Source of the DNA: Halobacterium sp. CBA1132 | GTDB lineage: Archaea; Halobacteriota; Halobacteria; Halobacteriales; Halobacteriaceae | Reading direction: 5' to 3' | NCBI RefSeq assembly: GCF_001485535.1 | Contig: NZ_BCMZ01000001.1 | Span: 1,302,001-1,366,000 of the forward strand | Length of the DNA: 64,000 nucleotides | In this document: positions 7,065 through 16,110 of the stretch, one piece after another | Numbering within the stretch: position 1 is the stretch's first letter | How the letters are laid out: each line of letters starts with the position of its first letter | The notes under the pieces: model-generated | Database searches by the model: none | Told to the model about the DNA's origin: nothing | Seen by the model: the letters and a program-made list of their open reading frames with translations, nothing else | Translations under genes and position numbers: made by a program

Positions 7065-8510
7065 TTACAGCAGGAGGCGCGCTGGCTGCCCGAGCAGTTC
7101 CTGCACGCGGTTCGTGAACTGCGCGGCCTCCGCGCCGTCGACGAGCCGGTGGTCGACGGACATCGACAGCCGCATCGTCTCGCGGGCGACGACTTCGTCG
7201 TCAACGACCCACGGACGCTTCTTGACGGGGCCCATCGCGAGGATAGCTGCTTCAGGATGGTTGATAATCGGCGAGGAGAACTCGCCGCCGATGACGCCGA
7301 TGTTCGTGATGGTGAACGTGCCGCCCTGCATCTCCGAGCGCTTGAGTTCGCGGCTCCGCGCTCGGGACGCGAGGTCGTGGATTTCCCCGGCGAGTTCGAC
7401 GAGGCTCTTCCGGTCGGCGTGTTTCACGACGGGGACCATCAGGCCGTGGTCGGTCGCCACCGCGATGCCGATGTTGTACTCGTCGTGAAGGACGATTTCC
7501 TCGGCGTCCTCGTCGAGGCTGGAGTTCAGATACGGGAACTCCTGGAGCGCTCGCGTCACCGCCTTCACGACGAACGGCAGGTACGTGAGGTTCACGCCCT
7601 CGGCCTCGGCGGCGTCGGCGAGTTCCTCGCGGACGCCCACGAGGTCGGCGGCGTCGAACTCGTCGTGGTGGGCGACGTGGGGCGCGGTGTACTTCGAGCG
7701 CGCCATCTGGTCGCCGATGGTCTTGCGAATCCCGCTGTACGGCACGCGCTCGCCGGCACCCGGTCCAGACGCGGCCTCCGTGCTGGACGCTGGCTCGGCC
7801 GCCTCCCCGCCGGATTCGACGAACTCGCGGACGTCCGCGGGCGTGACGAACGCCTCGCCGTCGCGCTCCTCGCTGGCGGGCACGTCGTTGATGTCGACGC
7901 CCGCCTCCCGGGCGAGTTGGCGGGTCGCGGGCATCGCGAGTGTCCGGTCGCGGACCGCGCCGTCGCTCTCGACGACGACGGGCGTCTCGTCGGTCGATTC
8001 GCTATCCTCGGATTCCGCCGGTTCGGCGCCCTCACTGCTGGATTCGGCGTGCGAGCGCACGTCGGCGGCCGTGATGCGGCCGCCCGGCCCGCTGCCCGAG
8101 ACTGCCGCGAGGTCCACGTCGAGTTCCCGCGCGAGCGTCCGCGTGCTCGGCGACGCGAACACGCGCTCGGCGTCGGCTGTCTCGTCGTCGACCGATTCGA
8201 CGGCGGATTCCAGTTCCTCGTCCTCGGATTCGCTCGCACTCTCCGTTGCTGTTTCGTCGCTTGGCTCGCCCTCGACGTCGAACGTGACGATGACGGAGTC
8301 GACGGGAACCGTCTCACCCTCCGCCGCGTGGAGTTCTTTCACGGTACCGTCGTACGGGGACGGCACCTCCACGAGCGCCTTGTCAGTCTCGACTTCGGCT
8401 ATCGTCTGGTCGGCTTCGACAGTCTCTCCGACCTCGACTAGCCACGAGACGAGTTCACCCTCCGCGATACCCTCACCGAGGTCCGGTAGCTCGAACGTCT
8501 GCTCGGCCAT
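7065..8510 (-). CDS. dihydrolipoamide acyltransferase, E2, with two peripheral-subunit-binding domains (481 aa)
   Basis: Transfers the acyl group from lipoamide to CoA. Domains in order: lipoyl domain with Lys44 in ETDKA, an acidic linker, a first peripheral-subunit-binding domain (about 118-152), a second acidic linker, a second binding domain (about 190-231), and the CAT catalytic domain (about 255-481) with HRLVDG at 454-459 (His454, Asp458). Most E2 proteins have one binding domain, so the duplication is notable. It is flanked by the E1b and E3 genes. The acyl substrate (pyruvate or a branched-chain 2-oxoacid) is not determined. Confidence 0.94.
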   Translation of the reverse strand: MAEQTFELPDLGEGIAEGELVSWLVEVGETVEADQTIAEVETDKALVEVPSPYDGTVKELHAAEGETVPVDSVIVTFDVEGEPSDETATESASESEDEELESAVESVDDETADAERVFASPSTRTLARELDVDLAAVSGSGPGGRITAADVRSHAESSSEGAEPAESEDSESTDETPVVVESDGAVRDRTLAMPATRQLAREAGVDINDVPASEERDGEAFVTPADVREFVESGGEAAEPASSTEAASGPGAGERVPYSGIRKTIGDQMARSKYTAPHVAHHDEFDAADLVGVREELADAAEAEGVNLTYLPFVVKAVTRALQEFPYLNSSLDEDAEEIVLHDEYNIGIAVATDHGLMVPVVKHADRKSLVELAGEIHDLASRARSRELKRSEMQGGTFTITNIGVIGGEFSSPIINHPEAAILAMGPVKKRPWVVDDEVVARETMRLSMSVDHRLVDGAEAAQFTNRVQELLGQPARLLL

Positions 8511-8570
8511 ACTCTGTACGCGTCGGCCGACCCTTTCAGTATTTCTGTCTATCAGAAAAGTGATAGTTAC

Positions 8571-9536
8571 TCAGGCGGAAAGCGCGTTCTCGATGGCGTC
8601 GAGGATGCGCGGCGAGTGCGGGAAGTAGTAGTCCTCCATCGACAGCAGCGGCACCGGCGTGTCGAAGCCAGTGACGCGCTCGACCGGGGCTTCGAGGTAC
8701 ATCAGCGCCTCGTCGTTGATGCGCGCGACGATGTCGCCGCCGACACCGTTGCTCCGCGCGCCCTCGTGGACGACCACCGCTCGGCCCGTCTTCTTCACGG
8801 ACTCCGCGATGGTCTCGGTGTCCAGCGGCGAGATGGTGCGGATGTCGATGACCTCCGCGTCGGCATCGAGTTCGTCGACGGCTTCCAGCGTCGCCGGCAT
8901 CATCGACCCCCAGCTAATCACCGTCACGTCCTCGCCCTCGCGGCGGACGGCGGCTTCGCCGAGGGGAACCTCGTAGTCCTCCTCGGGCACCTCCTCGCGG
9001 AACGAGCGGTAGATGCGTTTCGGCTCCATGAACAGCACGGGGTCCGGGTCGCGAATCGACGCGAGCAACAGCCCCTTCGTGTCGTGGGGGGTGCTCGGCG
9101 CGACCACCTTCAGTCCGGGAATGTGGGCGTACGCGCCCTCCATGCTCTCGGAGTGGTGTTCGAGCGCGCGCACGCCGGCGCCGTACGGCATCCGCACGAC
9201 TATCGGCGCGGTGAGTTCGCCACGGGTGCGCCAGCGGATGCGGCTGGCGTTCGTCACGAGCTGGTCGAACGCCGGCGGCAGGAACCCCGAGAACTGAATC
9301 TCGGCGACCGGCCGCAGGCCGTACATCGCCAGCCCCGTCGCCGCGCCGACGATGGCAATCTCCGAGAGCGGCGTGTCGACCACGCGAGTCTCCCCGTAGT
9401 CCTCGAGGAGTTCGTCGGTCGCGCGGAACACGCCGCCGCTCTCGGCGACGTCCTCCCCGAAGACGATCACGTCGTCGTCGGCCGCCATCTCCGTGTGTAG
9501 TGCGTCGTTGACTGCTTCTACGATAGTTGCCTGCAT
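8571..9536 (-). CDS. 2-oxoacid dehydrogenase E1 component, beta subunit (321 aa)
   Basis: The beta chain of the heterotetrameric thiamine-diphosphate decarboxylase that starts the 2-oxoacid dehydrogenase reaction. It carries the N-terminal FGEDVAESGGVFRAT segment, the middle RMPYGAG and HHSESMEG motifs near the E1 active site, and a transketolase C-domain with DIRTISPLD. Length is typical (about 325). It starts 3 nt after the alpha-subunit stop codon, a tight operon. Pyruvate is the likely but unproven substrate. Confidence 0.95.
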   Translation of the reverse strand: MQATIVEAVNDALHTEMAADDDVIVFGEDVAESGGVFRATDELLEDYGETRVVDTPLSEIAIVGAATGLAMYGLRPVAEIQFSGFLPPAFDQLVTNASRIRWRTRGELTAPIVVRMPYGAGVRALEHHSESMEGAYAHIPGLKVVAPSTPHDTKGLLLASIRDPDPVLFMEPKRIYRSFREEVPEEDYEVPLGEAAVRREGEDVTVISWGSMMPATLEAVDELDADAEVIDIRTISPLDTETIAESVKKTGRAVVVHEGARSNGVGGDIVARINDEALMYLEAPVERVTGFDTPVPLLSMEDYYFPHSPRILDAIENALSA

Positions 9537-9539
9537 GAG

Positions 9540-10703
9540 TCACCCCTTGGGTCGCTGCTCGATGTAGTCGTACAGTTCGGGCCGGCGGTCGAGGAGGTCG
9601 ACGAACTCCTCGTACTGGCGCTGGAGTTCCGGCGGCATCTCCTCGTAGACGTGCGCGAAGATTTCGACGATTTCTCGCTCTGCGAACTCGTTGGCGGCGT
9701 CCAGCGCGGCGTCGAACTCCGCTTCGATTTCGTCGACGATGGCGTCGTGGTCGACGTCCGCCCACAGGCCCTCGGCTTTCAGGAACTCGCGGTAGCGCTC
9801 CAGCGGGTCGTTTTCCTCCCACGCGTCGACTTCCTCGTCGCTGCGGTAGCGCGTCGGGTCGTCGCTGGTGGTGTGGGCGTCCAGCCGGTAGGTCACGGAC
9901 TCCACGAACACTGGTTCGCCCTCGCGGACGCGCTCGCGGGCCTCCTCGACGGCCTCGTAGACGGCGAGGACGTCCTGCCCGTCGACGCGGATGGCGTCCA
10001 TGCCGTACGCGAGCGCCTTCTGCGCGAGCGTGTTCGCTCCGGTCTGTTCGTCGGCGGACAGCGAGATGGCGTACTGGTTGTTCTGACAGAAGAACAGCGC
10101 GGGGACGCCGAGCGCCCCCGCGAAGTTGATGGCCTCGTGGGCGGCGCCCGTGGAGGTCGCGCCGTCGCCGAGGTACGCGGTGGCGATTGCGTCGTCGCCG
10201 CTGAGGTCCATCCCCCACGCCAGCCCCGCGACCAGCGGGAGGTGGCTGCCGATGGAGATGGCGATTTGGGAGTTGTGCTCTGCGAACGACTGTTGGCCCT
10301 CCTCGATACCGCGCCAGAACAGGATCATGTCCTTCATCGGAACGCCACGCATGAACATCGGCGTCCACGCGCGGCCCACGTAGAGCCAGTCCTCCGGTTG
10401 GAGGTGGTAGGCGCTCCCGATGATGCTCGCCTCCTGCCCGCGGGTCGACCCGAAGGTTCCGAGTTCTCCGCGGCGCTGGATGCTCACCATCCGCCTGCTG
10501 AACACGCGGTCGGTGAGCATCCACCGGTAGAGGTCCCGGAACTGCTCGGCGTCGAGGTCGGGGACGTCGTCGGCGTCGTAGGACCCGTCCGGTTCCACAA
10601 TCTGGTGGGTGTCGACCGTGAGGTCGTCCTGCGTGAGGAACCGGGGTTCGCCAGCGCTGACGGCAGCGTTGGCTGGGTGGTCGGTTGGTTCGTTCTCGGT
10701 CAT
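9540..10703 (-). CDS. 2-oxoacid dehydrogenase E1 component, alpha subunit (387 aa)
   Basis: Thiamine-diphosphate-binding chain. The cofactor motif runs from GDG (179-181) to the paired Asn at 208-209, and the upstream region has the RGQEA segment seen in pyruvate and branched-chain E1 alpha chains. The C-terminus holds the DAHTTSDDPTRYR phosphorylation-loop-like segment of the branched-chain/pyruvate family. First gene of the operon; a TATA-like ATTTATTTAG (minus strand, 10740-10731) is 28-37 nt upstream of the ATG, suggesting a nearly leaderless message. Homologous haloarchaeal complexes are known whose exact substrate was hard to define. Confidence 0.95.
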   Translation of the reverse strand: MTENEPTDHPANAAVSAGEPRFLTQDDLTVDTHQIVEPDGSYDADDVPDLDAEQFRDLYRWMLTDRVFSRRMVSIQRRGELGTFGSTRGQEASIIGSAYHLQPEDWLYVGRAWTPMFMRGVPMKDMILFWRGIEEGQQSFAEHNSQIAISIGSHLPLVAGLAWGMDLSGDDAIATAYLGDGATSTGAAHEAINFAGALGVPALFFCQNNQYAISLSADEQTGANTLAQKALAYGMDAIRVDGQDVLAVYEAVEEARERVREGEPVFVESVTYRLDAHTTSDDPTRYRSDEEVDAWEENDPLERYREFLKAEGLWADVDHDAIVDEIEAEFDAALDAANEFAEREIVEIFAHVYEEMPPELQRQYEEFVDLLDRRPELYDYIEQRPKG

Positions 10704-10820
10704 TCGACGAGTACGACGTTGTGCAGGGGGCTAAATAAATTAGTGGGTGGGTACCACGCACCGACCGCCGCGTGCTGGCGTGCGACGAAACTGGACAGCC
10801 AGCCGGAAACCGACTAAAGA

Positions 10821-10830
10821 TTTATTATAA
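10821..10830 (+). promoter_or_regulatory. TATA element of the amidohydrolase operon
   Basis: TTTATTATAA lies 21-30 bp before an ATG at 10851, the spacing of a leaderless archaeal transcript. The message would start on the mini-ORF rather than on the amidohydrolase gene. Confidence 0.55.
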
Positions 10831-10850
10831 ACCGTCACCTCCGTTCACCC

Positions 10851-10886
10851 ATGTCGTCCGTTCACACGGCGGTGGTCAGCCGATGA
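10851..10886 (+). CDS. 11-residue leader mini-ORF coupled to the amidohydrolase
   Basis: ATG at 10851 opens an 11-codon frame (MSSVHTAVVSR) whose TGA overlaps the amidohydrolase ATG in the arrangement ATGA at 10883-10886. The promoter spacing would place this ATG at the very 5' end of the transcript. It may be a coupling leader peptide, or simply chance; no attenuator hairpin is evident. Confidence 0.35.
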   Translation: MSSVHTAVVSR

Positions 10887-11971
10887 TAGACCCCAGCGAA
10901 CACCTCGTGGTCGACTGCGACTGGCACTACGCGGACACGTTCACGCAGGTGGCACCGTACATGCCGGAACCGTGGAAGACGAAGTTCCAGAAGAGCGGCT
11001 GGGGCGGCACGGGCGTCAAACAGAACCTGAGCGCGTTCTTCCCCGCGTCGACCGGCAACCGATTCAACTACGGGAAAATCGAGCGCGAGTTCTCCGAATA
11101 CCCCGACGGCGGCGACGACAAACAGGACATCGTCGAGGGGATGGACCACCTCGACATCGACGTGACGCTCCAGATTTCGCACCTGATTCTGGCGATGGGC
11201 GGCATCAGCGCCGACGACCGCCGGGTCGAGGCGTTCGTGGAGGGGTACATCGACTACATGCTCGAAGAAGTGCTGGACCCCGACGAGGGCATCTACGGCC
11301 TCGCACCGATGCCGTACCACGACATCGACGCGTCGCTGGACGTGCTGGACCGCATCGAGGACGAGGAAGCCTTCGTGGGCGTCGTGATGGTCACCGCGGG
11401 CGCGAGTCCGCCGCTGGGCAACCGCAAGTACGACCCCATCTACGAGCGCTGCGAGGAGGAAGGCTACCCGGTCGTCTACCACACCGGCGGCTCCGGCCTC
11501 GACGACTACGTCCGCGCGGGCTACCAGGACATGATCGAGACGCACACGCTCGGGTTCCTCGAATCCAACATGTCCCAGATCGTCAGCGTGGCGTGTCAGG
11601 GCGTCGCCGAGAAGTTCCCGGACCTCGAAATCGTGTTCATGGAGTCCGGCGTCACCTACATCCCGGGGCTGGTCAGCCGCATCAACGAGGAGTACCTCAA
11701 GCGCTCCGAGGAGGCACCACTGTTGGAGAAGAAGCCGGGTGACTACATCACGGACTTCTACTTCGGCACGCAGCCGCTGGAGGTGTCCGCGCGCCCGGAC
11801 CTCCTCGAAGTCTGCTTCGACATGATCGGAACTGACCGGATGCTGTACGCTTCGGACTACCCCCACTGGGACTTCGACAGTCCGAGCGTCATCACCGACC
11901 TCCCGATGCTCAGCGACGAGGACAGGAAGAACATTCTCGGGCAGAACGCCGTGGAGGTGTTCGACCTATGA
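10883..11971 (+). CDS. amidohydrolase-2 family metal-dependent hydrolase or decarboxylase (362 aa)
   Basis: A TIM-barrel amidohydrolase of the PF04909 type. The N-terminal metal motif is degenerate, DCDWH (11-15). A YHTGGSG strand with its His follows, then FMESG, and a C-terminal ASDYPHWD with Asp325, the usual last metal or catalytic Asp. This family includes non-oxidative decarboxylases of aromatic acids. I chose ATG 10883 because the upstream extension in frame is unlike the family. The Rieske ferredoxin gene overlaps its stop by 4 nt, so the two act together. The substrate is unknown; an aromatic or cyclic acid is a guess from context. Confidence 0.85.
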   Translation: MIDPSEHLVVDCDWHYADTFTQVAPYMPEPWKTKFQKSGWGGTGVKQNLSAFFPASTGNRFNYGKIEREFSEYPDGGDDKQDIVEGMDHLDIDVTLQISHLILAMGGISADDRRVEAFVEGYIDYMLEEVLDPDEGIYGLAPMPYHDIDASLDVLDRIEDEEAFVGVVMVTAGASPPLGNRKYDPIYERCEEEGYPVVYHTGGSGLDDYVRAGYQDMIETHTLGFLESNMSQIVSVACQGVAEKFPDLEIVFMESGVTYIPGLVSRINEEYLKRSEEAPLLEKKPGDYITDFYFGTQPLEVSARPDLLEVCFDMIGTDRMLYASDYPHWDFDSPSVITDLPMLSDEDRKNILGQNAVEVFDL

Positions 11972-12345
11972 GCGCCGAGACCCGCGTCGAGGTCGGCCCC
12001 GCCGCCGACTTCGAGGACGGCGACGCCGAACTCGTGCAGGTCGGGCGCGCGGAGGTCGGCGTCATCAAGGCCGACGGGAAGTTCTACGCGCTGCGCAACC
12101 AGTGCCCACACGACGGCGGCCCGGTCTGCGAGGGGAAAGTCGAACCGCGACTCGTCGGTGAGTGGGGCGGCCCCGGCGAGCGCGTCGAACAAGAGTACGA
12201 CGACGACCAGTGTATCATCTCGTGTCCGTGGCACGGGTGGTCGTTCGACATCGAGACGGGCAAGCACATCGGGGACGACCGCTACGTCCTCCCGACGTAC
12301 GAAGTCGTCGTGGAGGACGGCGTCGTCTACGTCAACGCCGAATAG
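11968..12345 (+). CDS. Rieske [2Fe-2S] ferredoxin (125 aa)
   Basis: Both cluster-binding motifs are present: Cys46-Pro-His48 and Cys86-Pro-Trp-His89-Gly-Trp. The spacer between them is about 38 residues, longer than in standard Rieske ferredoxins, because of an inserted acidic Gly-Pro loop. There is no signal peptide or membrane anchor, so it is a soluble electron carrier. Its ATG overlaps the amidohydrolase TGA (ATGA). The pairing suggests that it supplies electrons to, or associates with, the amidohydrolase step or an oxygenase elsewhere. Confidence 0.9.
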   Translation: MSAETRVEVGPAADFEDGDAELVQVGRAEVGVIKADGKFYALRNQCPHDGGPVCEGKVEPRLVGEWGGPGERVEQEYDDDQCIISCPWHGWSFDIETGKHIGDDRYVLPTYEVVVEDGVVYVNAE

Positions 12346-12432
12346 CCGTTCTCCGGCGTTACAGCCCTTCTAATTGCCTTTTGAGAGAGTGACAATCACC
12401 CCCAAATTTTCGTTCCTGTCCGTAATATCAGA

Positions 12433-12445
12433 TACTATATATACA
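12433..12445 (+). promoter_or_regulatory. TATA element of the NMT1-type binding-protein gene
   Basis: TACTATATATACA is the strongest TATA-like element in the window and lies 38-50 bp before the preferred ATG at 12483, giving a short leader. Confidence 0.6.
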
Positions 12446-12482
12446 CCTATCTTTTTGTGAGTTGAGCGTGGTGTATGGTACG

Positions 12483-13511
12483 ATGGCACGCACGATTACC
12501 AACAGGCGTACGTTTCTGAAGAGTGGCACAGCCGCAGCGGCGGTCGGACTCACTGGCATCACCGGCTGCCTCGGCGGCGGTGGCGGCGGCGCGTCGGACC
12601 TCAGCCTCGCGTTCACGGTCCCGGTCGAGAACCTCGGCTCGCTGTTCGACATCCCGGAACTTCGCGACGAACTACCGAACGTCGGCGAGTCGTACGAACT
12701 GGACGTCACGCGCAACGAGAGCACGCCAGACTCGCTGAACGCGATGGCAGCCGGCGAGGTCGACCTCGCGCTGCTCACCACAGTGAGCTACGGGTCCGCG
12801 GTCAGCCAGGAGGCGGTCCCCGGGAACATCTCGATGATCTCGACGGACTTCTGGGACGCCCACCCCGAGTGGTACGGGTTCACGCTGTTCGCCGGCCCCG
12901 ACACCGGCATCAGCGAACCGGCGGACCTCGAAGGCGCGAAGATCGGCGTGAACGCGCAGGGTACCGGCACCCACGCGGTCATCTCGAAGGCCCTGCGGTC
13001 GGCGGGCATCGACCCGCAGAACGGCGCCGAAATCGTGGAACTGCCGTTCCCGTCGATTACCTCCGGCATCAAGGACGGCGTCATCGACGTGGCAATCTAC
13101 CCCGCGCTGTTCGCGGTCGGCGCGCGCGCCGAGGGCTTCACCGAAGTCGTCACCAGCCAAGACCTCTGGGACGAGGAGTACCCGTTCGCGTACACGGTCG
13201 CGTCCAACAACTCCCTCGACAAGAAGTCCGACGCCATCGAGTTGTTCGGCGAGGACCTCGCGGAACTCGTTCAGTACAGCTACGAAAACCGCTCGGAGGT
13301 CGTCTCGCTGGCGGCCGAACACTTCGAACTCCCGGAGAGCGTCGTTGGCGGGTTCTTCCTGAACAACAACGACTACTACCGCCAGGACATCACCATCGAC
13401 ATGGACCGCCTCCAGTCCACCATCGACGAACTCGTGGACCTGGGCTTCCTCGAAGAGAGCTTCGACGTCTCCGAGTACGCCACCAACGACTACGTTCCGT
13501 CCATCAACTGA
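12483..13511 (+). CDS. Tat-exported lipoprotein, NMT1/SsuA-type ABC substrate-binding protein (342 aa)
   Basis: Twin arginines at residues 8-9 (NRRTFLKS), a hydrophobic stretch and a lipobox ending at Cys29 (TGC) mark a Tat lipoprotein anchored on the outer face. The mature part resembles the nitrate/sulfonate/taurine (NMT1/SsuA-like) periplasmic fold, for example the GVNAQGTGTHAVISKAL segment. In-frame GTG and TTG codons exist upstream; the ATG at 12483 gives the best Tat signal. Its permeases and ATPase are encoded convergently at 13576-15922. In bacteria this class also imports aromatic acids such as phthalate, which would suit the neighbourhood; the ligand here is unknown. Confidence 0.9.
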   Translation: MARTITNRRTFLKSGTAAAAVGLTGITGCLGGGGGGASDLSLAFTVPVENLGSLFDIPELRDELPNVGESYELDVTRNESTPDSLNAMAAGEVDLALLTTVSYGSAVSQEAVPGNISMISTDFWDAHPEWYGFTLFAGPDTGISEPADLEGAKIGVNAQGTGTHAVISKALRSAGIDPQNGAEIVELPFPSITSGIKDGVIDVAIYPALFAVGARAEGFTEVVTSQDLWDEEYPFAYTVASNNSLDKKSDAIELFGEDLAELVQYSYENRSEVVSLAAEHFELPESVVGGFFLNNNDYYRQDITIDMDRLQSTIDELVDLGFLEESFDVSEYATNDYVPSIN

Positions 13512-13575
13512 GACGAGGCACAGCCGGTTCGCCGCTTCCTTTTTGCGACCGAGAGAAGAAGAGAACGAGCGCGCG

Positions 13576-14355
13576 TTACGTCCAGCGAAGCAGACGGCTC
13601 CGTGCGGCCCGCAGCAGGCGGTCGAGGAGCAGGCCAACCAGCATGATGGCGATGATGGCGGCGTACGTCTGCGTCGACTGGAACGACCGCACGCCCTCGA
13701 TTTCGAGCGCGCCGAGGCCGCCGCCGCCCGCAATCATCTCGAAGACGAACGTGATGATGAGCGACAGCGGCAGCGCAATCTGGATGCCGGTAACGATGCC
13801 GGGTGCGGCCGCCGGCAGGACGACGCGCCACAGCAGGCGCGTGTCGCTGGTTCCCATCATGCGCGCCGCCCACACGAGGTTCTTCTCGACCTGCTTGGTG
13901 GACTGGCGGGCGTTCACCGCGATGGGCCAGAACGTCCCCACCGCGACCATGATGATCTTCGAGGTGTCGCCGATGCCGAACCACAGCATGAACACCGGGA
14001 TGAGCGCGATAATCGGCACCGGGTACCCGATCTTGATAATCGGGTCGAAGAACCAGTCCGCGACGCGGTTGCGCGCGCTCACTACGCCGACCGTGACGCC
14101 CGCGACGATGGCGATGGCGAGGCCGAGGAACGCGCGCTTCAGCGTGAGGTACGCGTTGTCCAGCATCTTGCCGTTCATCGTCAGTTCGACGAACCGGCCG
14201 AGGACGTCCGACAGCGGCGGCAGGAAGTAGTAGTGAATCCAGCCCATCTGGGTGACTGTCTCCCAGAGCACGAGGATGATGACCAGCGAGTACACCGACT
14301 TCAGGACCTCCACCAGCACCGACGCGTCGAGGTCACGCGGGTTGGTCACGTCCAT
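13576..14355 (-). CDS. ABC transporter permease, SsuC/TauC type (259 aa)
   Basis: A BPD-type inner-membrane permease with about six hydrophobic helices. The ATPase-contact loop is around NLVWAARMMGT, followed by a PGIVTGI segment. Its ATG overlaps the upstream permease stop by 10 nt. It forms with that protein a heterodimeric channel, and with the ATPase at 15140-15922 and the binding protein at 12483-13511 a complete importer. The stop lies 64 nt from the stop of the convergent binding-protein gene, with a short T-run between them. Confidence 0.9.
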   Translation of the reverse strand: MDVTNPRDLDASVLVEVLKSVYSLVIILVLWETVTQMGWIHYYFLPPLSDVLGRFVELTMNGKMLDNAYLTLKRAFLGLAIAIVAGVTVGVVSARNRVADWFFDPIIKIGYPVPIIALIPVFMLWFGIGDTSKIIMVAVGTFWPIAVNARQSTKQVEKNLVWAARMMGTSDTRLLWRVVLPAAAPGIVTGIQIALPLSLIITFVFEMIAGGGGLGALEIEGVRSFQSTQTYAAIIAIMLVGLLLDRLLRAARSRLLRWT

Positions 14356-15137
14356 ACTAACACCCGTTCACGGAGCAGTTCGAACCCGCGGACGGCGAAG
14401 TACGCCACCGCGGAGATGACGACGATGTTCGCGAACATCGTCGCGTAGTTGCCGATCTGTCCGGCCGTCAGGATGAGGTAGCCGATGCCTTGGTCGGAGG
14501 CGATGAGCTCCGCGCTCACCAGCGCGATGAACGCAATCGGGACCGCCTGCCGGATGCCGGTCATGATCTCGGGAACCGTCGCGGGGATGATGACCTTGAC
14601 GAACAGGCGTCGGCCGTCGGTGCCCATCATCTTCGCCGCCCAGACGAGGTTCTGGTCGACGCTCTCGGCGGCGTTGTACGCGTTCATCACGATCGGCAGC
14701 AGGCACGCGAGGAACACGATGAGGACCGCGGTCTGGGTGCCGACGCCCAGCCAGAGAATCGCCAGCGGCACCAGCGCCGTCTTCGGAATCGGGTACGTGA
14801 GCGCGAGCAGAATCTCGAAGAAGTTCTCGACGGGTTCGAGGCGCGCCATCCCGATGCCGAGCAACACGCCGGCGGCGATACTCAACCCGAGGCCGACGCC
14901 GATGCGGTACAGCGAGATTAATAGGTGCGAGTACATCGTCCCCTCGACGATGAGCGTCTGAATCTCGCCGACGACGATGGTCGGCGACGGCAACACGGCC
15001 GCCGGGACGAACGCCCCGCTGACGTACTCCCAGAAGACGACGACGATAGCGAGGGGGATCCAGTCGAAGACGAACTTCCCGGCTCGCTGGAGCGGACCGG
15101 GGACGTTCTCGAAGGACCGGACCGTAGCGTTGCTCAC
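14346..15137 (-). CDS. ABC transporter permease, SsuC/TauC type, second subunit (263 aa)
   Basis: Paralogue of the neighbouring permease, with the matching coupling loop NLVWAAKMMGT and six predicted helices. I place the start at GTG 15137, two nucleotides after the ATPase stop codon (TAA-CC-GTG); the longer open frame upstream overlaps the ATPase gene and is arginine-rich shadow sequence. Tight spacing indicates an ATPase-permease-permease operon. Confidence 0.88.
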   Translation of the reverse strand: MSNATVRSFENVPGPLQRAGKFVFDWIPLAIVVVFWEYVSGAFVPAAVLPSPTIVVGEIQTLIVEGTMYSHLLISLYRIGVGLGLSIAAGVLLGIGMARLEPVENFFEILLALTYPIPKTALVPLAILWLGVGTQTAVLIVFLACLLPIVMNAYNAAESVDQNLVWAAKMMGTDGRRLFVKVIIPATVPEIMTGIRQAVPIAFIALVSAELIASDQGIGYLILTAGQIGNYATMFANIVVISAVAYFAVRGFELLRERVLVWT

Positions 15138-15139
15138 GG

Positions 15140-15922
15140 TTACGGTTGCACCTCGGGTTGTGTCTCCTCGCGGAGGGATTTCCAGACCTCGTTTTTGATT
15201 TCGTTGAACTCGTCGCTCGTGATGATGTCCGCGCGGGACTGCGAGTGGTCGAGGTCGACCTCCGTGACGGTCTTCTTCGTGCCGGGGTGGCGGGTCATCA
15301 CCATCACCGTATCCGAGAGGTAGACGGCTTCCTCGACGTCGTGCGTGACGAAGATGACCGTCTTGTCGAGGTCGCCCCAGATGTCGATGAGTTGGTCTTG
15401 GAGGTCCTCGCGCAGCGGTTGGTCGAGCGCGCCGAACGGCTCGTCCATCAGCAGAATCTTCGGGTCGTACGCGAGCGTGCGAGCGAGGCCGACGCGCTGT
15501 TTCATGCCGCCGGAGAGCTCCTTCGGGTAGTTGTCCTCGAAGCCCGTGAGGTCCATCATGTCGATGTACTTCTGGGCGGTCGAGCGCCGCTCCTCCTTGT
15601 CCATGTCCTGTTCTTCGAGGCCGTAGGTGACGTTCTCCATGACGGTCCGCCACGGGAACAGCGCGTAGTCTTGGAACACGACGCCGCGGTCGGTGCCGGG
15701 GCCGTCGATGGTCTCCCCGTCGACGTCGATTGTGCCCGACGTCTCCTCGAGGAAGCCGGCGACGAGGTACAGGAGAGTGCTCTTCCCGCAGCCGGAGGGA
15801 CCGACGACGCTGACGAACTCGCCGCCGTCGATGTCGAAGGAGAGGTCCTCGACGGCGGTGGTTCGCTCGTTGCCGTCGTCGTACACTTTCTCGAGGTTGG
15901 AGATGGTTACGTTGCCGTCCAT
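15140..15922 (-). CDS. ABC transporter ATPase, SsuB/TauB type (260 aa)
   Basis: Walker [10 protein letters not shown] at 41-49, signature LSGGMKQRV, Walker [13 protein letters not shown] and a switch His after [11 protein letters not shown]. Members of this family energise nitrate, sulfonate, taurine or aromatic acid import. The start ATG 15922 is chosen because the ABC domain begins there; the upstream extension is compositionally wrong. It is the first gene of the convergent half-operon, with a leader of about 170 nt if the TATA at 16114-16120 is used. Confidence 0.93.
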   Translation of the reverse strand: MDGNVTISNLEKVYDDGNERTTAVEDLSFDIDGGEFVSVVGPSGCGKSTLLYLVAGFLEETSGTIDVDGETIDGPGTDRGVVFQDYALFPWRTVMENVTYGLEEQDMDKEERRSTAQKYIDMMDLTGFEDNYPKELSGGMKQRVGLARTLAYDPKILLMDEPFGALDQPLREDLQDQLIDIWGDLDKTVIFVTHDVEEAVYLSDTVMVMTRHPGTKKTVTEVDLDHSQSRADIITSDEFNEIKNEVWKSLREETQPEVQP

Positions 15923-16110
15923 GCTAGCAGTCGACCACCAGTTGTTGGGGGCGCGTCGCGGCCGCGTCGGGTGTCGGTCCGAAAGCGGTGCGTCCGCCGG
16001 GTGGGTTGGCTGTGCCAGCCAAGGTTGTGCTCTGAGATGCGGGGAAGCGTCCGTGAGGAGGCAACCCACTCTCACTGTGTGGGAGTGTCACACCCCAATC
16101 GATGTCGTAG

